A program made the translations under genes and the position numbers. Shown here piece by piece: positions 18,611 to 27,470 of a stretch of 35,307 nt of DNA. The notes beneath the pieces were generated by a model, which was given only the letters and a program-made list of their open reading frames with translations, did not search any database and was not told where the DNA came from. Position 1 is the stretch's first letter. Each line of letters opens with the position of its first letter. Source of the DNA: an uncultured Gimesia sp. (GTDB lineage: Bacteria > Planctomycetota > Planctomycetia > Planctomycetales > Planctomycetaceae); NCBI RefSeq assembly GCF_937910335.1, contig NZ_CALEMX010000242.1:1-35307 (forward strand), given 5' to 3'.

Positions 18611-19039
18611 CTACAGTGAAGACTCGCCTTGAATTGTCACTACCAGCCTGCGCCCACCGGCCCGATTGCGATGTTCACAGAGATAAATTCCTTGCCAGGT
18701 TCCCAGGCAGAGTCGGCCACCGCTGATGGGAATGGAAAGCGAATTACCAATCATCGAGGCTTTCACGTGGGCGGGCATGTCATCAGGGCCTTCGCAGGTA
18801 TGCACATAGGGTAGCGATTCGGGGGCAATTGTATTGAAAGCCATTTCGAGATCAACGGGAACATCGGGATCCGCATTTTCATTGATCGACAAAGAAGCCG
18901 ACGTATGCATGATAAACACATGCATGATTCCCACTTCAATCTGCGATATCTCTGGCAATTCGCTGATCACTTCTCGCGTCACGAGATGAAAACCTCGATT
19001 GAAAGCCGGTAATCGGATTTGTTTTTGTATCCATGCCAT
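18611..19039 (-). CDS. yjbQ: YjbQ/UPF0047-family protein
   Basis: A 142-residue protein with all of the family's conserved blocks: FIMHTSASLSINENADPDV (about 42-60), DDMPAHVKASMIG (86-98) and GTWQGIYLCEHR (113-124). E. coli YjbQ has weak thiamine-phosphate synthase activity in vivo and in vitro, but the physiological role is not settled. The ATG lies 15 nt after the aroC stop on the same strand, so the pair is likely one operon. The two functions have no obvious metabolic link. Confidence 0.93.
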   Translation of the reverse strand: MAWIQKQIRLPAFNRGFHLVTREVISELPEISQIEVGIMHVFIMHTSASLSINENADPDVPVDLEMAFNTIAPESLPYVHTCEGPDDMPAHVKASMIGNSLSIPISGGRLCLGTWQGIYLCEHRNRAGGRRLVVTIQGESSL

Positions 19040-19054
19040 ATCAGGTCACTCTCT

Positions 19055-20203
19055 TCAATCGTGATGAGTTCGATCGGGAGCTGCCTCACACTGTGCTCGC
19101 CACCGGAGCCAATGATCGGCCAGGGTGATCGCGATCATCGCTTCCGCGATAGGTACAAAGCGGGGCAATAGACAGGGGTCATGTCGGCCTTTTGTTTTGA
19201 TCGTGGTGGGCTGGCCTTGTTTTGTTACTGTGGGCTGTTCGATCAGCAGGCTGCTGGTTGGTTTGACTGCAGCGCGAAATACGAGTGGCTGCCCGGTGGA
19301 AATGCCCCCCAGATTCCCGCCGTGACGATTGGAGTCTGTCGTAATTACGGGACCACCCTCCTCCGCATCTTCTTCGGCAATGAAGTGATCATTATTCTGA
19401 CTGCCTCGCATTGTGGCACACGCAAAACCCGAACCATATTCTACACCCAAAACAGCAGGAATACTGAATAGGGCTTTGGCAATATCCGCCTTCAATTTGT
19501 CGAATACCGGTTCACCTAGCCCGGCAGGCACATGACAGGCTACAATTTCAGCCACTCCACCAATGGAATCGCCCTCTTTTCGCACCTGATCAATAAACTC
19601 AATCATCTGAGTTGCCATTTGATGATCGGGACAACGTACCGGATTCAAACTACCATCGGAAAACTGCTCAACCTGATCAGCGGTAATTGAAGCTGGATCA
19701 GATATTTGTGCCTGCAAGTGACCGACTTGAGTCACATATCCCACAATGCGTCCCCCAAAGCCGGCTTCCAGAATTTTCTTGGCAACGACGCCAGCGGCAA
19801 CGCGGACGTTTGTTTCTCGCGCGCTTGATCGACCACCCCCTCGATAATCACGAAATCCATATTTTGCATCGTAGGTGTAATCTGCGTGCCCGGGACGGTA
19901 CTTGTCTTTGATGTCGCTATAATCTTTGCTGCGCTGGTCTTCATTTCGAATCAAGATTGCCAGGCTGGTTCCCGTGGTGACACCTTCAAAAACGCCTGCC
20001 AGAATTTCAGGGTGGTCCGCTTCTTTGCGCTGGGTCACAATCTTGCTTTGACCCGGTTTGCGTCGGTTCAGATCAACGAGCAGATCTTCCACGCTGAGTG
20101 GAATCCCCGGAGGAATACCATCAATAATCACTACATTGCCCGGACCGTGGCTTTCGCCTGCTGTTGTAATCCGAAACGCTTGTCCAAAAGAATTTCCTGC
20201 CAT
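19055..20203 (-). CDS. aroC: Chorismate synthase
   Basis: Converts 5-enolpyruvylshikimate 3-phosphate to chorismate using reduced FMN; last step of the shikimate pathway. All signatures are present: GQAFRITTAGESHGPG near the N terminus (H19), RPGHADYTYDAKYG (about 103-116), the FMN-site block FRDYRGGGRSSARET, GGNLGGISTGQP, and RHDPCLLPRFVPIAEAM near the C terminus. It is 382 residues, normal for the bacterial enzyme. The ATG at 20203 has only a weak ribosome binding site. It is divergent from the DUF1614 gene across 229 nt and co-directional with yjbQ. Confidence 0.97.
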   Translation of the reverse strand: MAGNSFGQAFRITTAGESHGPGNVVIIDGIPPGIPLSVEDLLVDLNRRKPGQSKIVTQRKEADHPEILAGVFEGVTTGTSLAILIRNEDQRSKDYSDIKDKYRPGHADYTYDAKYGFRDYRGGGRSSARETNVRVAAGVVAKKILEAGFGGRIVGYVTQVGHLQAQISDPASITADQVEQFSDGSLNPVRCPDHQMATQMIEFIDQVRKEGDSIGGVAEIVACHVPAGLGEPVFDKLKADIAKALFSIPAVLGVEYGSGFACATMRGSQNNDHFIAEEDAEEGGPVITTDSNRHGGNLGGISTGQPLVFRAAVKPTSSLLIEQPTVTKQGQPTTIKTKGRHDPCLLPRFVPIAEAMIAITLADHWLRWRAQCEAAPDRTHHD

Positions 20204-20432
20204 ACACTGATTGTAACCGAAGGTTCTGGAATTTCATCCTTTCCATGCGGGTCCTGTTGATGAATTCGCAGAGAAGGTAGGAATTGTTCCGAATATTCGC
20301 ACTTCGCACCTGCAGGAATTGCTCTTCATTGGTTAAAATGAGTCTCAAAAGTGATCCCAGCCAATAATTTCTCTGTTTAAATGTATCGATTCCCTCCTTC
20401 GCGTATTACGGTTCACGGAAAGAAGTCCACTC

Positions 20433-21185
20433 TTGTCTGACCCGCAACAGAATCAATTCCAAACCGTCCAGTTATCAGGTTGTATGATTCTGAGTCTGAT
20501 GATTTTTATGGGTTGTCTGCTGCCTTTAATCTTTGTCGATCTGGCAGAAACTGCTTTAACAAATCTTCATCTCAGTCCACAAGCGGCGATTCTGGTTTTG
20601 ATTGGCATGATTTTCGGATCTTTGATCAATCTGCCTGTATCCCGTTTTCCTCTCGACCGGGAGGTAAACGTCCCTGTCTTTGAATCCGTGGCAGGTCTGA
20701 AATTAATGCCACAAATGCAACGATTAAGACAAGAAGCGATCATTGCCGTCAATCTGGGAGGGTGTGTGATTCCGGTTTTCCTGGCGATCTGGCTGTCGCG
20801 ATTCATCATCGCTGGTGGACTCACGCCCATCCTCGTCACTTTAACGGGAATGTGTTTGAATACAGCGATCTGCTATCGAGCTTCGCGTCTGGTCCCGGGT
20901 ATGGGAATTGCGATGCCGGTCTTCATCCCGCCACTGACTGCTGTGATAGCGACGTGGTTTGGATTTGCGATCATTGGACCAATCACAGGAGACTTGGGCG
21001 TGCACTTTCATCCGCTTTACGCTCCTGTTGCGTTCGTGATTGGGATCTCGGGACCATTGATCGGCGCGGACTTAATGCACTGGAAAGAATTCAAAAAACT
21101 GGAGTCTGCGTCAATCAGCATCGGGGGAGCGGGAACCTGGGATGGTATTGTTTTATCCGGCATGATTGCCTCGCTTCTGGCCTGA
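20433..21185 (+). CDS. DUF1614-family membrane protein
   Basis: A 250-residue protein with about 7 hydrophobic segments. The family pattern is visible in three blocks: CYRASRLVPGMGIAMPVFIPP (about 146-166), GISGPLIGADLMHW (about 203-216) and SISIGGAGTWDGIVLSGM (about 227-244). These conserved Pro/Gly/Asp motifs inside membrane segments suggest a functional pore or intramembrane enzyme, but the function of DUF1614 proteins is unknown. The start is TTG 20433, supported by GGAAAGAAG upstream. It is followed on the same strand by the TSUP permease, with 185 nt between. Confidence 0.82.
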   Translation: MSDPQQNQFQTVQLSGCMILSLMIFMGCLLPLIFVDLAETALTNLHLSPQAAILVLIGMIFGSLINLPVSRFPLDREVNVPVFESVAGLKLMPQMQRLRQEAIIAVNLGGCVIPVFLAIWLSRFIIAGGLTPILVTLTGMCLNTAICYRASRLVPGMGIAMPVFIPPLTAVIATWFGFAIIGPITGDLGVHFHPLYAPVAFVIGISGPLIGADLMHWKEFKKLESASISIGGAGTWDGIVLSGMIASLLA

Positions 21186-21370
21186 GGTGAACTAAGGATG
21201 ATTCCAACTGATTCTGATCCAATACGGGTTCGACTTAAATTTCATTATTATTCGATTGGTACTCTGTTGCTAAAACCTATAAACTTTCTGTAGACGTAAA
21301 GAAATAACCAACCTCAGTCATCTGATGACGAACTGAACACGATATCAATCCATTGAGAGGAAAACAGATC

Positions 21371-22168
21371 TTGGAATGGTGGCAAAATCTATTATTGGCG
21401 GGCGTCGGTTGTATAGCCGGTATTTTAAATGTACTGGCGGGCGGTGGTTCATTGCTGGTAATGCCGATAATGGTTTTTCTAGGTCTTGATGGTGCAGTCG
21501 CCAATGGGACAGCGCGCGTTGCCATTTTCGGGCAAAATGTTACAGCCATTGTCGGTTTCCGAAACAAGGGTTTTTCTGACTTCCGTCTCAGTCTTTCTTT
21601 GGCGCTTTGCGCACTACCCGGTACTTTACTGGGTGCATTTCTGGGATCCAAACTCAATAACATCTGGTTTAATCGTGTTTTAGCCGTGGTTATGCTGAGC
21701 GTATTGGTCACAATGATCCTGGGCAAACGTAAAAAGAAAAAGCCTGAGGTTGAACAAAAAAATCCTATTACAGAACAAAATGATTTCGATCTAGATGCGT
21801 CGGGCGTTCGAATTCCTCACACAATGACAGGGCATCTTTTGATGGTACTGGCGGGATTTTATGGTGGGTTTATTCAGGCGGGAGTTGGTTTTATCTTAAT
21901 CGCCATCATGCATAGTGTCATGAAAATTGATTTGATACGTACGAATATGCATAAAGTTTTCATTGTGGCCATTTACACCATAGCCGCCATCGGAATTTTT
22001 GCCTGGCAGGGCCGAATCTATTGGACTACCGGTTTGATCTTGATGGTGGGGATGTCCATCGGTGGCTGGATCGGCTCGAATCTGGCGGTCAAAAAAGGGG
22101 AACCTTTCATCCGTGCAGTGCTTTATATCGCTATTGTTTGTTTGTCGATCAAACTATTATTAACTTAA
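21371..22168 (+). CDS. TSUP (TauE/SafE) family permease
   Basis: Membrane permease of the sulfite-exporter/TauE family, which move sulfur-containing anions or organic acids. Two homologous halves each start with the family pattern: GCIAGILNVLAGGGSLLVMP and GFYGGFIQAGVGFILI. The hydrophilic loop between them (about 117-150) is Lys/Glu-rich. The ORF track starts at TTG 21353, but TTG 21371 has an AGAGG site 10 nt upstream and is the better start, giving 265 residues. Substrate unknown. A small hairpin (22196-22215) lies just downstream. Confidence 0.87.
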   Translation: MEWWQNLLLAGVGCIAGILNVLAGGGSLLVMPIMVFLGLDGAVANGTARVAIFGQNVTAIVGFRNKGFSDFRLSLSLALCALPGTLLGAFLGSKLNNIWFNRVLAVVMLSVLVTMILGKRKKKKPEVEQKNPITEQNDFDLDASGVRIPHTMTGHLLMVLAGFYGGFIQAGVGFILIAIMHSVMKIDLIRTNMHKVFIVAIYTIAAIGIFAWQGRIYWTTGLILMVGMSIGGWIGSNLAVKKGEPFIRAVLYIAIVCLSIKLLLT

Positions 22169-22195
22169 CGTATATAATACATTTTATCTGATTGA

Positions 22196-22215
22196 TTGAA
22201 TCCTTTCTGATTCAA
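22196..22215 (+). terminator. Possible weak terminator hairpin after the TSUP permease gene
   Basis: TTGAATC and GATTCAA are perfect 7-nt complements around a CTTTCT loop; a TTTT run starts only after four more bases. The stem is AT-rich, so termination would be weak. Confidence 0.35.
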
Positions 22216-22255
22216 GACCATTTTGCTTGGCAGGTAATCAAGGAAGCGTATCAAT

Positions 22256-23197
22256 ATGAGACAAGGAAGGCAAAAGATGAAATTCCTGGTTCTGATATTC
22301 CTGCTCGTGGTAAAAACGCCCGTGTGTGTGATCGCAGCCGAACCCGCTATCCAACCTGTATTTGATGCAGCGCGTTCGTATGGCTATCTGAAAAAAATCT
22401 GCCGTCTCAAATCACGTGTGAGTGGTTCCCCGGGGATGGCTGCGCAGCAAAAACTTATTTCTGAACACTTCAGAGAATTAAAGGCAAAAGTATATTTTCA
22501 GACATTTGATGCCCCTCATCCCTCAAATGGAACCCCCGTGAGGATGAACAACTTGATTGTCAGCTGGTATCCGGAAGCAAAAAAACGGATTCTCCTGGCC
22601 TGCCATTATGATACACGCCCATTTCCTGATCGAGATCGTTCACAACCACGAGGTCTCTTTATTGGCGCCAATGATGGTGCCAGCGGTGTCGCCTTCCTGA
22701 TGGAACTGGGAAACGTGATGCGCGATCTTAAAATCAGTCATGGTTATGGAGTCGATTTTGTTTTTTTTGATGGCGAAGAACTCGTCTACCGTGAAAAAGA
22801 TCCTTATTTTCTTGGTTCAAAATATTTTGCAAATCAATACAAAACGCAGACCAGGGATTTTGAATATGTGTATGGGATTCTGCTTGATATGATTGCAGAC
22901 AAGAATCTTGCGATCTATATGGAAAAAAACAGTCTCAAATATGCCCCCCAATTGACCCGGAGCCTCTGGAATGCAGCGCGTAAGACGGGCGTCAGACAAT
23001 TTATTGCCCAGGCGAAATATGAAATTCGGGATGATCATTTGCCTTTGAACGAAATTGCTCGCATTCCCACTTGTGATATTATCGACTTTGACTACCCCGC
23101 CTGGCACACCACACGGGATATTCCTCGAAACTGTTCAGGCACCAGCTTGGCAAAAGTCGGAAAAGTGCTCATTTACTGGCTGCAGAATATGCCCTGA
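22256..23197 (+). CDS. Secreted M28-fold protein resembling glutaminyl-peptide cyclotransferase
   Basis: A zinc protein of the M28 fold with a signal peptide (about 8-27, VCVIAAEP). The motifs fit glutaminyl cyclase more closely than typical M28 aminopeptidases: ACHYDTRP, GANDGASGVAFLMELG (zinc Asp), FFDGEE followed about 10 residues later by FLGSKYFA, LLDMIAD, DDHLPL and PAWHTTRD (zinc His). Human QPCT has the same series (ACHYDS, FFDGEE...LYGSRHLA, LLDLIGA, DDHIPF, WHTMDD). It would convert N-terminal Gln of exported peptides to pyroglutamate; this is inference. Two starts are possible: ATG 22256 (AAGGAAG upstream) and ATG 22277 (GGAAGG upstream). Length is 313 or 306 residues. Confidence 0.86.
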   Translation: MRQGRQKMKFLVLIFLLVVKTPVCVIAAEPAIQPVFDAARSYGYLKKICRLKSRVSGSPGMAAQQKLISEHFRELKAKVYFQTFDAPHPSNGTPVRMNNLIVSWYPEAKKRILLACHYDTRPFPDRDRSQPRGLFIGANDGASGVAFLMELGNVMRDLKISHGYGVDFVFFDGEELVYREKDPYFLGSKYFANQYKTQTRDFEYVYGILLDMIADKNLAIYMEKNSLKYAPQLTRSLWNAARKTGVRQFIAQAKYEIRDDHLPLNEIARIPTCDIIDFDYPAWHTTRDIPRNCSGTSLAKVGKVLIYWLQNMP

Positions 23198-23206
23198 TTG
23201 CGAAAT

Positions 23207-23235
23207 CCAGGGAGCTGCCTCTTAAATCTCCCTGG
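23207..23235 (+). terminator. Hairpin after the glutaminyl-cyclase-like gene, probable terminator
   Basis: CCAGGGAG (23207-23214) and CTCCCTGG (23228-23235) are perfect 8-nt complements around a 13-nt loop, 10 nt past the stop codon, but the T tract after it is poor (TGTTATTTA). The remainder of the 23198-23511 gap contains no gene or motif that I can support. Confidence 0.5.
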
Positions 23236-23511
23236 TGTTATTTACGGAGCCATTTTTCTCTTCATTTCCGCATGACGCCAATAGCCAGAGACAAGTTCTT
23301 CTTAGCGCAACGAGTCAAGAGAGGGAATGTTCCCCAAACGCAACATTTCCGTTTATTCCAATCAGCTCAAGTTTGATTAGAAAGAAATCACTGATTGTCG
23401 GATTTTCACCATGTTTCCAGTCTGCGTCCGTCTCCAAAATAAACATCATCAAACACGTTTCATCTTAAACTGATTTTGTTAAACTAAGAATCGACGGACG
23501 GGAAGATTGGC

Positions 23512-24036
23512 TTGGTTACATTTCATACTTCAGAGGGATTTCCCCCACCACTGATCAAGGATGCAGAGATTGTGACAGATACGATTCCGGGCATTATCGT
23601 TGGAGCCTTCCTGGTTTTATTTGGTGCCGGGCTGATTCAACTACATCGGACATCCTGGTTTAACCATCAACATGATGCGGATATCGGCGACAGCGATTTA
23701 CAATTTTTCGGGAAACAATATCGCAGGCGGATGCAAACTTCGAGTCTGTTGATTCTGATCGGTTTTCTGATTGTGATCGGCGATGCCCCCTATATGCCCT
23801 GGAAAATGTATCCGGCATTATTCGGAGTGTACTGGGGAGGAATACTGCTGATCGCATTCTGGATCATCCTGAGCGCCATGGGTGATATGAGTGCGTCTCG
23901 GGTCAGGTCCACAGCAATGATCGCGCGAATCCAGGATCAACAACGACTTCTGGAGAAACAGATTATGGACTTGAAGAATAAAAAACAGAATTTAGATGAA
24001 AAGAAATCATCTCCGGAAGAGGAACAAAAACAGTAA
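23512..24036 (+). CDS. Hypothetical membrane protein with C-terminal coiled coil
   Basis: I do not recognise this family. The 174 residues show three hydrophobic segments (about 26-44, 77-90 and 101-122), a hydrophilic loop after the first one with conserved-looking DADIGDSDLQFFGKQYRRR, and a charged C-terminal helix (130-170) rich in Gln, Lys and Glu that looks like a coiled coil. The start is TTG 23512, with GGGAAG about 8 nt upstream. It faces the sulfotransferase gene, with 70 nt between the stops. It is a real gene by codon pattern and membrane topology, but no function can be given. Confidence 0.72.
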   Translation: MVTFHTSEGFPPPLIKDAEIVTDTIPGIIVGAFLVLFGAGLIQLHRTSWFNHQHDADIGDSDLQFFGKQYRRRMQTSSLLILIGFLIVIGDAPYMPWKMYPALFGVYWGGILLIAFWIILSAMGDMSASRVRSTAMIARIQDQQRLLEKQIMDLKNKKQNLDEKKSSPEEEQKQ

Positions 24037-24106
24037 TCAGGTACCGTCTAAGTTCTCTATGCTCTGTTTACCATTTTTTTCAGCGTGAGCAGTTTGATGA
24101 GGCTAC

Positions 24107-25267
24107 TTAGGAAGCAACACGCGCTTTTAATAACTCATCCGATGGTAAACGGTCATAGCCGAACATCTCGAATGCTTTTTGGTAGAGCTCGTAGATTTTC
24201 TTTTCCTGTGCAGCATCCATTTCGTATTTGTTCTGTTTATAGGATTTTTGATCCTGCAAATACGGCTGCATGTTCTTTACTAAATCATCAAAACCAGGAA
24301 GATTCAGTTGCTCGTAAACTTTTCTGAGTTCATCCACAGGATCTTCTTCGAGGTCTTCAAAACGTACCTCATGTAACTGGCCTTCCGGAACCGTTTTCCG
24401 ATCTTGCTCATAAACGTCCAGATGTCTGAGATAGATATTCGACATATCCTCTTCTAATTTTTCCATATCAAGAGGAGCAAAGCCGTTATCGCCAAACATG
24501 GTCTTTCTTAGATGAAGTGTTGAATTATAAACTTTGTACGGGTCTCGATAAATGTAAACGAACTGGGCATCAGGAAACATTTTGAGAAGAAACGGTATCC
24601 GAAACGTATGCGTGGGAGACTTTAATAAAACGCGCTTGTTTTCGCCGCCTTTGAAAGTCACTTTCTTCAGAAAATACAAAAACGTTTTTTTCCAGATCGA
24701 TTCTTCTCTGGGAGTCAGTTTATCTAACTCATAGTAACGATCGTAGACTTCTGGTTGATCGCTGAAGCCAATCGCAAGATAAGGCGACATCAAATGCAGC
24801 AGCATGATAGATGTCTCGTCTTCCTGAGGTAGATCCCATTCGACGGGCATATTGTCCATCGGACGTTGTTTCGGTATTAGCAATTTCACCACATGCTTCA
24901 GCACGGATTCTGTCAAAAGAAAGTGAGAGGGAAACAACATCGCTCCCATATTAGGATAGATGAATTTCTTATCCATTGACATCAGATTATGCAGAAGCGT
25001 TGTTCCACTTCGCCAATGTCCGATGATGAATACGGGCGGTTCCAATTTTGTTCGATTGACTTTACGGCTGAAAAACAATTTTTCTAATAAGCTGAAGCAG
25101 GAATTAGAAATACTGAGTAACCCGGAAGAAATTAAACGAGATAAGCCTGACCACCGAATTGTGGGACGCAGCCTCATCAGTTTGATGAAATTTGTGAATC
25201 CAATTCCAGACCAGACGCAAAAGGGCCCTTTGGTAGATACCGTTTTATTTTCCTGTCTTTTTGTCAT
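24107..25267 (-). CDS. Sulfotransferase family protein
   Basis: Transfers sulfate from PAPS to an acceptor, probably a carbohydrate or lipid. The 5'-phosphosulfate loop GHWRSGTTLLH is at about 83-93 and the 3'-phosphate motif YIYRDPYKVYNS follows in the second half. There is no strong signal peptide, though the N-terminal 70 residues have a mildly hydrophobic helix. It matches the Sulfotransferase_3 type. The ORF track starts at GTG 25297, which lacks a ribosome binding site; ATG 25267 is my choice (386 residues), itself with only weak support. Sulfated glycans are common in marine settings and planctomycetes are known for sulfatases, but no sulfatase is in this window. The acceptor is unknown. 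Confidence 0.87.
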   Translation of the reverse strand: MTKRQENKTVSTKGPFCVWSGIGFTNFIKLMRLRPTIRWSGLSRLISSGLLSISNSCFSLLEKLFFSRKVNRTKLEPPVFIIGHWRSGTTLLHNLMSMDKKFIYPNMGAMLFPSHFLLTESVLKHVVKLLIPKQRPMDNMPVEWDLPQEDETSIMLLHLMSPYLAIGFSDQPEVYDRYYELDKLTPREESIWKKTFLYFLKKVTFKGGENKRVLLKSPTHTFRIPFLLKMFPDAQFVYIYRDPYKVYNSTLHLRKTMFGDNGFAPLDMEKLEEDMSNIYLRHLDVYEQDRKTVPEGQLHEVRFEDLEEDPVDELRKVYEQLNLPGFDDLVKNMQPYLQDQKSYKQNKYEMDAAQEKKIYELYQKAFEMFGYDRLPSDELLKARVAS

Positions 25268-25297
25268 CTGAAACGACAGTCCTACTCTATTCAACAC

Positions 25298-25860
25298 AAG
25301 TCAGAGGGTAGCGCATCAAATTATGTCCGTACTGAGAACGCGTTGATCAATGCAACTTAGCTGAATTGTAAAGTATGTGCTATAAATTATTTCTGAGATT
25401 GTATTCTGGCAGGCAATATTGGAGAACGGCAATTTCGTTGATTTTGCACCTCAAGATCTATTTTACCTTGATTTGAACAAGGAATAGTTCAAAGGTCCTC
25501 TCATGAATTTCTTTCGACACCCCATGAGAAAGACTGGACCCACTCTTGCCCCTTAAACGGGATTGACCAAATAGAGCAGATTCAACACTCTGGAAATCGT
25601 GTATCCATAACCTCTAAATTAACTGTTTGCCCCTAATTCTACAATTAACAAGACAGAAATTGTTTGAATCGTACTGTTCCTCTATTTAAATCCAGAGAGG
25701 GAGAATCAGGGCACTTCTTTTATTTGAGAGACCAAAGAGTGAACACCAGCCTAGTGCTTTTTCAAGCTTGGAGTTGAGGGCCGAGAGTGTTGTTTACGTG
25801 CCTCGTTATTGTTCTCCCGTGATCGGGATCACCCCAAAAAATCCAAAAAATGACATGACT
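25298..25860. other. 563-nt gap without a recognised gene
   Basis: Between the sulfotransferase start and the xylulokinase stop I find no ORF of convincing length. It contains only small symmetric elements: TCTCATG...CATGAGA (25499-25529) and GTGATC-GG-GATCAC (25819-25832), neither with terminator features in the right orientation. The sulfotransferase promoter should lie in its left part. AT-rich T-tracts follow the xylulokinase stop on the minus strand, but without a stem before them. Confidence 0.5.
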
Positions 25861-27393
25861 CTAGTCCAGCAAATCTCTAATCGAATGAAAATCACCTTTG
25901 AGTGACTGATAGAGCTGACGAAACACAGGGTAAGAATGGTTGTATACTTTTTTATGTTTAGGGTTTACGTTCGTACGCTCGACAACACGAATCGTAGCAG
26001 AACAGGCTTCAACCACATCCTTATAAGCCCCGGTTCCTGCTGCCGCCAGGAGAGCAACCCCATAAGCGGGCCCCTCTTCGGCATTGATTGTCACTACTTT
26101 TTGACCGTAAATGTCGGCCTGGATCTGCCGCCAGAACGGGCTTCTGGCCCCTCCCCCGGAAAGTCGGATCTCTTTCACGGGGATATTCAAGTCCTGAATG
26201 ATTTCTAAAGAATCGCGCATCGCGTATGTTGCTCCCTCAATAACTGCCCTGCTCAAATGGGAACGACCATGCCTCAGACTTAACCCGATCCAGGCAGCGC
26301 GGGCATCGGGATCCGCATGTGGTGTGCGCTCTCCTGTCAGATAAGGGAGGAAAAACAATCCTTCACTTCCAGCGGGCGCTTCGGCTGCCTGGTCAGTAAT
26401 CAGTTGATAGGGATCTACCTTCTGGCGTTTGGCGCTGGCAACCTGCTGTTCGCAGAGTTGATTGCGATACCATTGCAGACTACCTCCGGCGGAGAGCACA
26501 ACTCCCATTACGTGCCACTTATCTCGTACTGCATGACAGAACGTATGCACGCGGCCTGCGGGATCAATCTGTACTTCATCACTGTGCGCAAATACCACAC
26601 CACTGGTTCCCATCGTGGCTGAGATCACTCCTTTTTTCACAATTCCATTACCGATAGCACCAGCGGCCTGATCACCACCACCACCCACAACAGCCACGCC
26701 TTTGGAAATCCCCAACAGCCGGGCCGCAGCTTCTGTTACATGACCACTGACGTCTTCTGATTCATAAACGTCGGGTAACAAGTCTGCATCCAGTTCCAAT
26801 TTGCTCAATAAAGTTCGGCTCCATTTCCGCTGTTTGACATTCAGCAATAATGTTCCTGAAGCATCACTGACTTCGGTCGCAAATTCTCCCGTCAATCGAT
26901 ATCGAATGTAATCCTTAGGCAGTAACACTTGAACGGTTTTCGCGAAGTTCCGAGGCTCGTGATTACGCAGCCAGAGTATTTTGGGAGCCGTAAATCCTGT
27001 TAACGCTGGATTTGCCACCATGCTGATCAATTTTTTCCGACCGCCGGCACGCTGCTCGATCTCTGCACATTCCGCAGCCGTTCGCTGATCATTCCAGAGC
27101 AGGGCAGGCCGAATCACTTCGTGTTTTTTATCGAGAAAAACACTCCCGTGCATCTGCCCGCTCAACCCAATGCCTTTGACTTCGACAGGCTTAATCTTGC
27201 CTGCCTTCAATACTTTGCGAACACTTTTGATCGTCGCCTGCCACCAGTCTTCGGGATTCTGTTCCGACCAGCCTGGATGGGGGCTATAGAGTGGATATTC
27301 GATGGTCGCTGAAGCGAGAATGGTTCCATCTTCTCGCATCGCCAATGTTTTTGTTCCACTCGTTCCTATATCCACTCCCAGAAAGACTGCCAT
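25861..27393 (-). CDS. xylB: Xylulokinase
   Basis: FGGY-family kinase that phosphorylates D-xylulose to xylulose 5-phosphate for entry into the pentose phosphate pathway. The ATP loop DIGTSGTKT is at 8-16; the xylulokinase-specific SGQMHG (78-83) identifies the subfamily and separates it from glpK in the same window. The catalytic Asp is D241 in [21 protein letters not shown] and [13 protein letters not shown] are also typical. The length of 510 is normal. No xylA is adjacent. It is the third or fourth gene of a minus-strand run with a DUF1080 protein, an SDR and a dehydratase, suggesting sugar catabolism, but the gaps of 75-190 nt leave an operon unproven. Confidence 0.94.
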   Translation of the reverse strand: MAVFLGVDIGTSGTKTLAMREDGTILASATIEYPLYSPHPGWSEQNPEDWWQATIKSVRKVLKAGKIKPVEVKGIGLSGQMHGSVFLDKKHEVIRPALLWNDQRTAAECAEIEQRAGGRKKLISMVANPALTGFTAPKILWLRNHEPRNFAKTVQVLLPKDYIRYRLTGEFATEVSDASGTLLLNVKQRKWSRTLLSKLELDADLLPDVYESEDVSGHVTEAAARLLGISKGVAVVGGGGDQAAGAIGNGIVKKGVISATMGTSGVVFAHSDEVQIDPAGRVHTFCHAVRDKWHVMGVVLSAGGSLQWYRNQLCEQQVASAKRQKVDPYQLITDQAAEAPAGSEGLFFLPYLTGERTPHADPDARAAWIGLSLRHGRSHLSRAVIEGATYAMRDSLEIIQDLNIPVKEIRLSGGGARSPFWRQIQADIYGQKVVTINAEEGPAYGVALLAAAGTGAYKDVVEACSATIRVVERTNVNPKHKKVYNHSYPVFRQLYQSLKGDFHSIRDLLD

Positions 27394-27450
27394 ACTCGTT
27401 TTCCCTCATCCTTTAGTCAGTAGATCAATCGCTGCGATCAGCAAAAGAAG

Positions 27451-27467
27451 TTATCTCGAAAAGATAA
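27451..27467 (-). terminator. Possible weak terminator hairpin after the DUF1080 gene
   Basis: TTATCT and AGATAA are perfect 6-nt complements around a 5-nt loop, only 3 nt past the DUF1080 stop on the minus strand, followed by CTTCTTTT. The stem is short and AT-rich, so it may allow read-through into xylB. Confidence 0.3.
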
Positions 27468-27470
27468 TGA

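Noticed and set aside
25819-25832. Palindrome GTGATC-GG-GATCAC as the xylB terminator
   Set aside because: On the minus strand the T runs come before the stem, not after it, and the 2-nt loop is too tight for a hairpin.
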